In this document: positions 45,901 to 47,109 of the stretch, piece by piece | Position numbering within the stretch: position 1 is the stretch's first letter | Layout of the letters: every line of letters begins with the position of its first letter | The notes under the pieces: model-generated | Database searches by the model: none | Told to the model about the DNA's origin: nothing | The model's input: only the letters and a program-made list of their open reading frames with translations | From: a virus | Virus record (IMG/VR): IMGVR_UViG_3300021371_000029 | Coordinates: 1 to 47,109 of that record | Strand: one strand, 5' to 3' | DNA length: 47,109 nt | Translations under genes and position numbers: made by a program

Positions 45901-47109
45901 TTTATATTGACCACCGCTGAAGGCTTCTTGTCTTTTTTGAAGGTATAAAAACTTATTAGTATTTACAAGACTGCCTAGAATAAAGGGAGCTGAATTTTCT
46001 GAAACACTAAAATAACTAGAGTTTCCTCCCATTTCTGTGCCTACTACATACTTTTGACCATAATTCCATTGTGAACCCGTCCAATCTATAATAGCCACTG
46101 CTTCTTGGTTATTAGTACCAAGTCCATCATAACCAGCTAGAATAAATTTATTATCTATACCTGTTGGAAATATTCTTCCCGGCCTAGATGCTATAGAGCG
46201 TCCATTGGAGACATCGGTAGAGTTCGATGCCCATCCATTATTTTCTTGAACTTCGTACTCACCCCCTAATGATAAAGAGTCAGTATAAGTTATAACTTCT
46301 ACTGGAGTCACAGTTCCATCAGTATTCAACATTACAACATCATTTACAGATGCAGAAGATGTAGATGTATATTCTATAGTATTAGTGTTTGGTACGTCTG
46401 CCGCGGTAATATAGTTTGCACCATTAGTCAATTGATTGTTGTTTGTTGGAATAGTTGGTTGATTAGTTAAATCGTTGTATGAACCAGATGTTGCAACTGT
46501 TGAAAGAGTTGGTGAGCCAGTAAGACTTGAATATTGTCCATCAAAACCAGCAGACTTGTCACTGTCTTTTTCTACCCATGCATTGAATGTTGAACCGCTA
46601 TCTGTTGTAGTAAATCTTACAATATCAGTTTCATCGTTTGGAGTTGCAGCAGGAGCAGATCCGCCTTCCCAATAGAAATTACCTGGCCAAGTAATTGTGT
46701 TTAATACTGGCGTAGTAGCAAGGTTTGTGAAAGATTTTAATCTATCATCATCAGAATACATGTATGTATTACCATCATTAGTAAAACTACCAAAATGTAT
46801 TGCACCACCGTTTGCAACTGTATATTGTCCAACATATGTAGCAGAAGCAGGATCAAAAGGAGTACTTAAAGAATAAGTGTCTATGGCGTAATTTGAATGA
46901 TTATTACTGATATATTTACCGACTGCAATTAACTTAGTACCATCTCCACTCACATGAACTGCCTTATCGGGCCCGTAATAGGACATAACCGAATTACTTT
47001 GATATGTCATTGTAGTAGTACTGACTAAAGATGCAGTTGACCAATCGAATGGTGCCGTAGCATCCCATCTTTTGATTTGATTAAAGCTTGGATCGCCAGT
47101 TATTGCATA
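42940..47109 (-). CDS. Fibre with cupredoxin-like domain, 5' end cut by right edge
   Basis: At least 1389 residues; the frame stays open to the right edge, so the ATG at 47010 is internal. It begins with propeller-like blades ('IDTYSLSTPFDPASATY', and 'WDATAPFDWSTAS' before it), then 'SLATVATSGSYNDLTNQPTIP' repeats. A second cupredoxin-like module lies at about 43960-44290 ('SHPLRFS', 'YYYCANHSGMG'). Next to the C-terminus are two 'NGDQWFNS...YYADGSS.QWV' repeats and a collagen-like 'GPRGPQGP'. Likely a tail fibre. It shares modules with the 907- and 1360-residue fibres. Confidence 0.8.
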   Translation of the reverse strand, partial: YAITGDPSFNQIKRWDATAPFDWSTASLVSTTTMTYQSNSVMSYYGPDKAVHVSGDGTKLIAVGKYISNNHSNYAIDTYSLSTPFDPASATYVGQYTVANGGAIHFGSFTNDGNTYMYSDDDRLKSFTNLATTPVLNTITWPGNFYWEGGSAPAATPNDETDIVRFTTTDSGSTFNAWVEKDSDKSAGFDGQYSSLTGSPTLSTVATSGSYNDLTNQPTIPTNNNQLTNGANYITAADVPNTNTIEYTSTSSASVNDVVMLNTDGTVTPVEVITYTDSLSLGGEYEVQENNGWASNSTDVSNGRSIASRPGRIFPTGIDNKFILAGYDGLGTNNQEAVAIIDWTGSQWNYGQKYVVGTEMGGNSSYFSVSENSAPFILGSLVNTNKFLYLQKRQEAFSGGQYKGDYAYGFGTISGSTISWTSATDAGFGYESTWNEKIVYDFAGSSAGNYKFIIMYTRADDGSGTRLRLVRGTWDGTSSSVSFSNEITIDRGIDPRGVGFSSITEGRFAAVSGSLNGGPQAGDLEIFDVDWDNGTYTVGNATTPASIYTGTSMPAKVAWDPTNDKFVVAWLVGGSGGTNVDNLRYRTYEANGTTPSTYGSERNFGEDRFEFANGDFTFLSGSSTLVHTYIRQFTQFSSTHDAGYIRSMEVASNGTITNNQETPTSNGGNYGSASHVRDNGWRYEGRIVVDPHRKGMGTRLDPRTHNSSADSSIWVGMNIRGEFVESNIDATKIHGIAATSGGTPDVTVEGGIHTGLSGLTAGTTYFVVEDGTISATADTHNARLGIAMTSTSLAVDLVNELTNASLATYATKAYVGTEISIKANTSSLATVATSGSYNDLTNQPSLATVATSGSYNDLTNQPTIPSLAGYATETYVNTATANLVDSAPATLDTLNELAAALGDDANFSTTILAQLGTVSANTISNASNINAVQANLSASASTAAVTVSGGNFYIDGAQQTTISLEPGRTYKFDQSDSTNSSHPLRFSTTSDGTHGGGSEYTTGVTTSGTAGSASAYVQIAVDNSTPALYYYCANHSGMGASVAIGNPFNTDELTEGTSNLYYTDARVDARISGGISANLNITSSPIKKYARLELPANQSISSTTQTILNFNTRSEDNSTANLLTTTLADGKFIIPAGVTKVRLKASAEGSSVTDQFIIKIMKNGANAVTTNFDISSTGGDFPAVFTGIESVVEGDYFQVSAYSQNSRTVNVSSLTWFELEVLEGSILDTTVSANVALADLNNVSNTAPADGQALIWNTSQSNWAPANVASGGSSVSVSDTAPSSPSNGDQWFNSADGSMYIYYADGSSNQWVSVSGPAGSTVSVGTTPPSGAANGDQWFNSDSATLYVYYADGSSSQWVAVSGPRGPQGPAVQNAVTTGKAIAMSIVFG

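Noticed and set aside
47008-47010. ATG at 47010 as the start of the right-edge fibre
   Set aside because: The frame stays open to 47109 and the upstream part continues the blade repeats, so the start lies outside the window.

Overview
The window is one continuous piece of a tailed-phage genome, AT-rich and densely packed. The fibre proteins and small conserved proteins match, from memory, those of marine T4-like myoviruses and their relatives (cyanophage and pelagiphage types). The host cannot be fixed from this stretch. Promoters that look like sigma-70 sites and strong Shine-Dalgarno (SD) sequences point to a Gram-negative bacterium. No rRNA, tRNA, CRISPR array or integrase was found.

Layout. 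(1) 1-19148, leftward: fibre, baseplate and packaging genes. From the lipase at 19148 leftward, nearly every gene overlaps or abuts the next: class-3 lipase, a 35-residue membrane peptide, PurS, three small unknowns, a spanin-like membrane protein, a tail-terminator-like protein, a secreted protein, a putative small terminase, an Ig-like structural protein, then giant fibres with PKD, coiled-coil, propeller and cupredoxin-like domains. (2) 19150-26612, mostly rightward: an accessory cassette island. Short units of one to three genes are separated by copies of one imperfect palindromic element with A/T-rich arms, a GC-rich core and flanking A and T runs. Most copies are followed by a TTGnnn-N17-TATAAT-like promoter. 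Cargo includes a nucleoside deoxyribosyltransferase-like protein, a HAD phosphatase, a DnaQ-like exonuclease, membrane peptides, zinc-ribbon proteins and three paralogous small HTH proteins. An HNH endonuclease gene diverges at the left edge. (3) 26613-27219: a mostly non-coding junction with mini-ORFs, a large inverted repeat and a leftward promoter. (4) 27220-34846, leftward: about 27 very small overlapping genes, including a truncated GrpE-like protein, a GIY-YIG/AbrB-like fusion and an Api92-like protein, many in the chained ATGA, TAATG or ATGACTA(A/G) arrangement. (5) 34934-47109, leftward: GDP-mannose 4,6-dehydratase, two conserved small proteins, then further fibre genes (Calx-beta plus seven FG-GAP repeats, glycine-rich adhesin, cupredoxin-like fibre). 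The last gene runs off the right edge.

How it fits together. Regions 1 and 5 build the adsorption apparatus. Gmd and PurS look like auxiliary metabolic genes (sugar-nucleotide and purine supply), and the lipase with the spanin-like protein may assist lysis. Region 4 resembles an early host-takeover set. Region 2 is the most unusual part: its repeated insulator and promoter elements recall the PeSL (promoter early stem-loop) cassettes described in T4-type phages, but here one conserved element family punctuates a whole island.

Many small genes shorter than 60 codons were found by reading through the gaps. Several genes start at TTG or GTG, supported by SD sequences or stop/start overlaps. Domain calls rest on motif recognition only; no database search was run.
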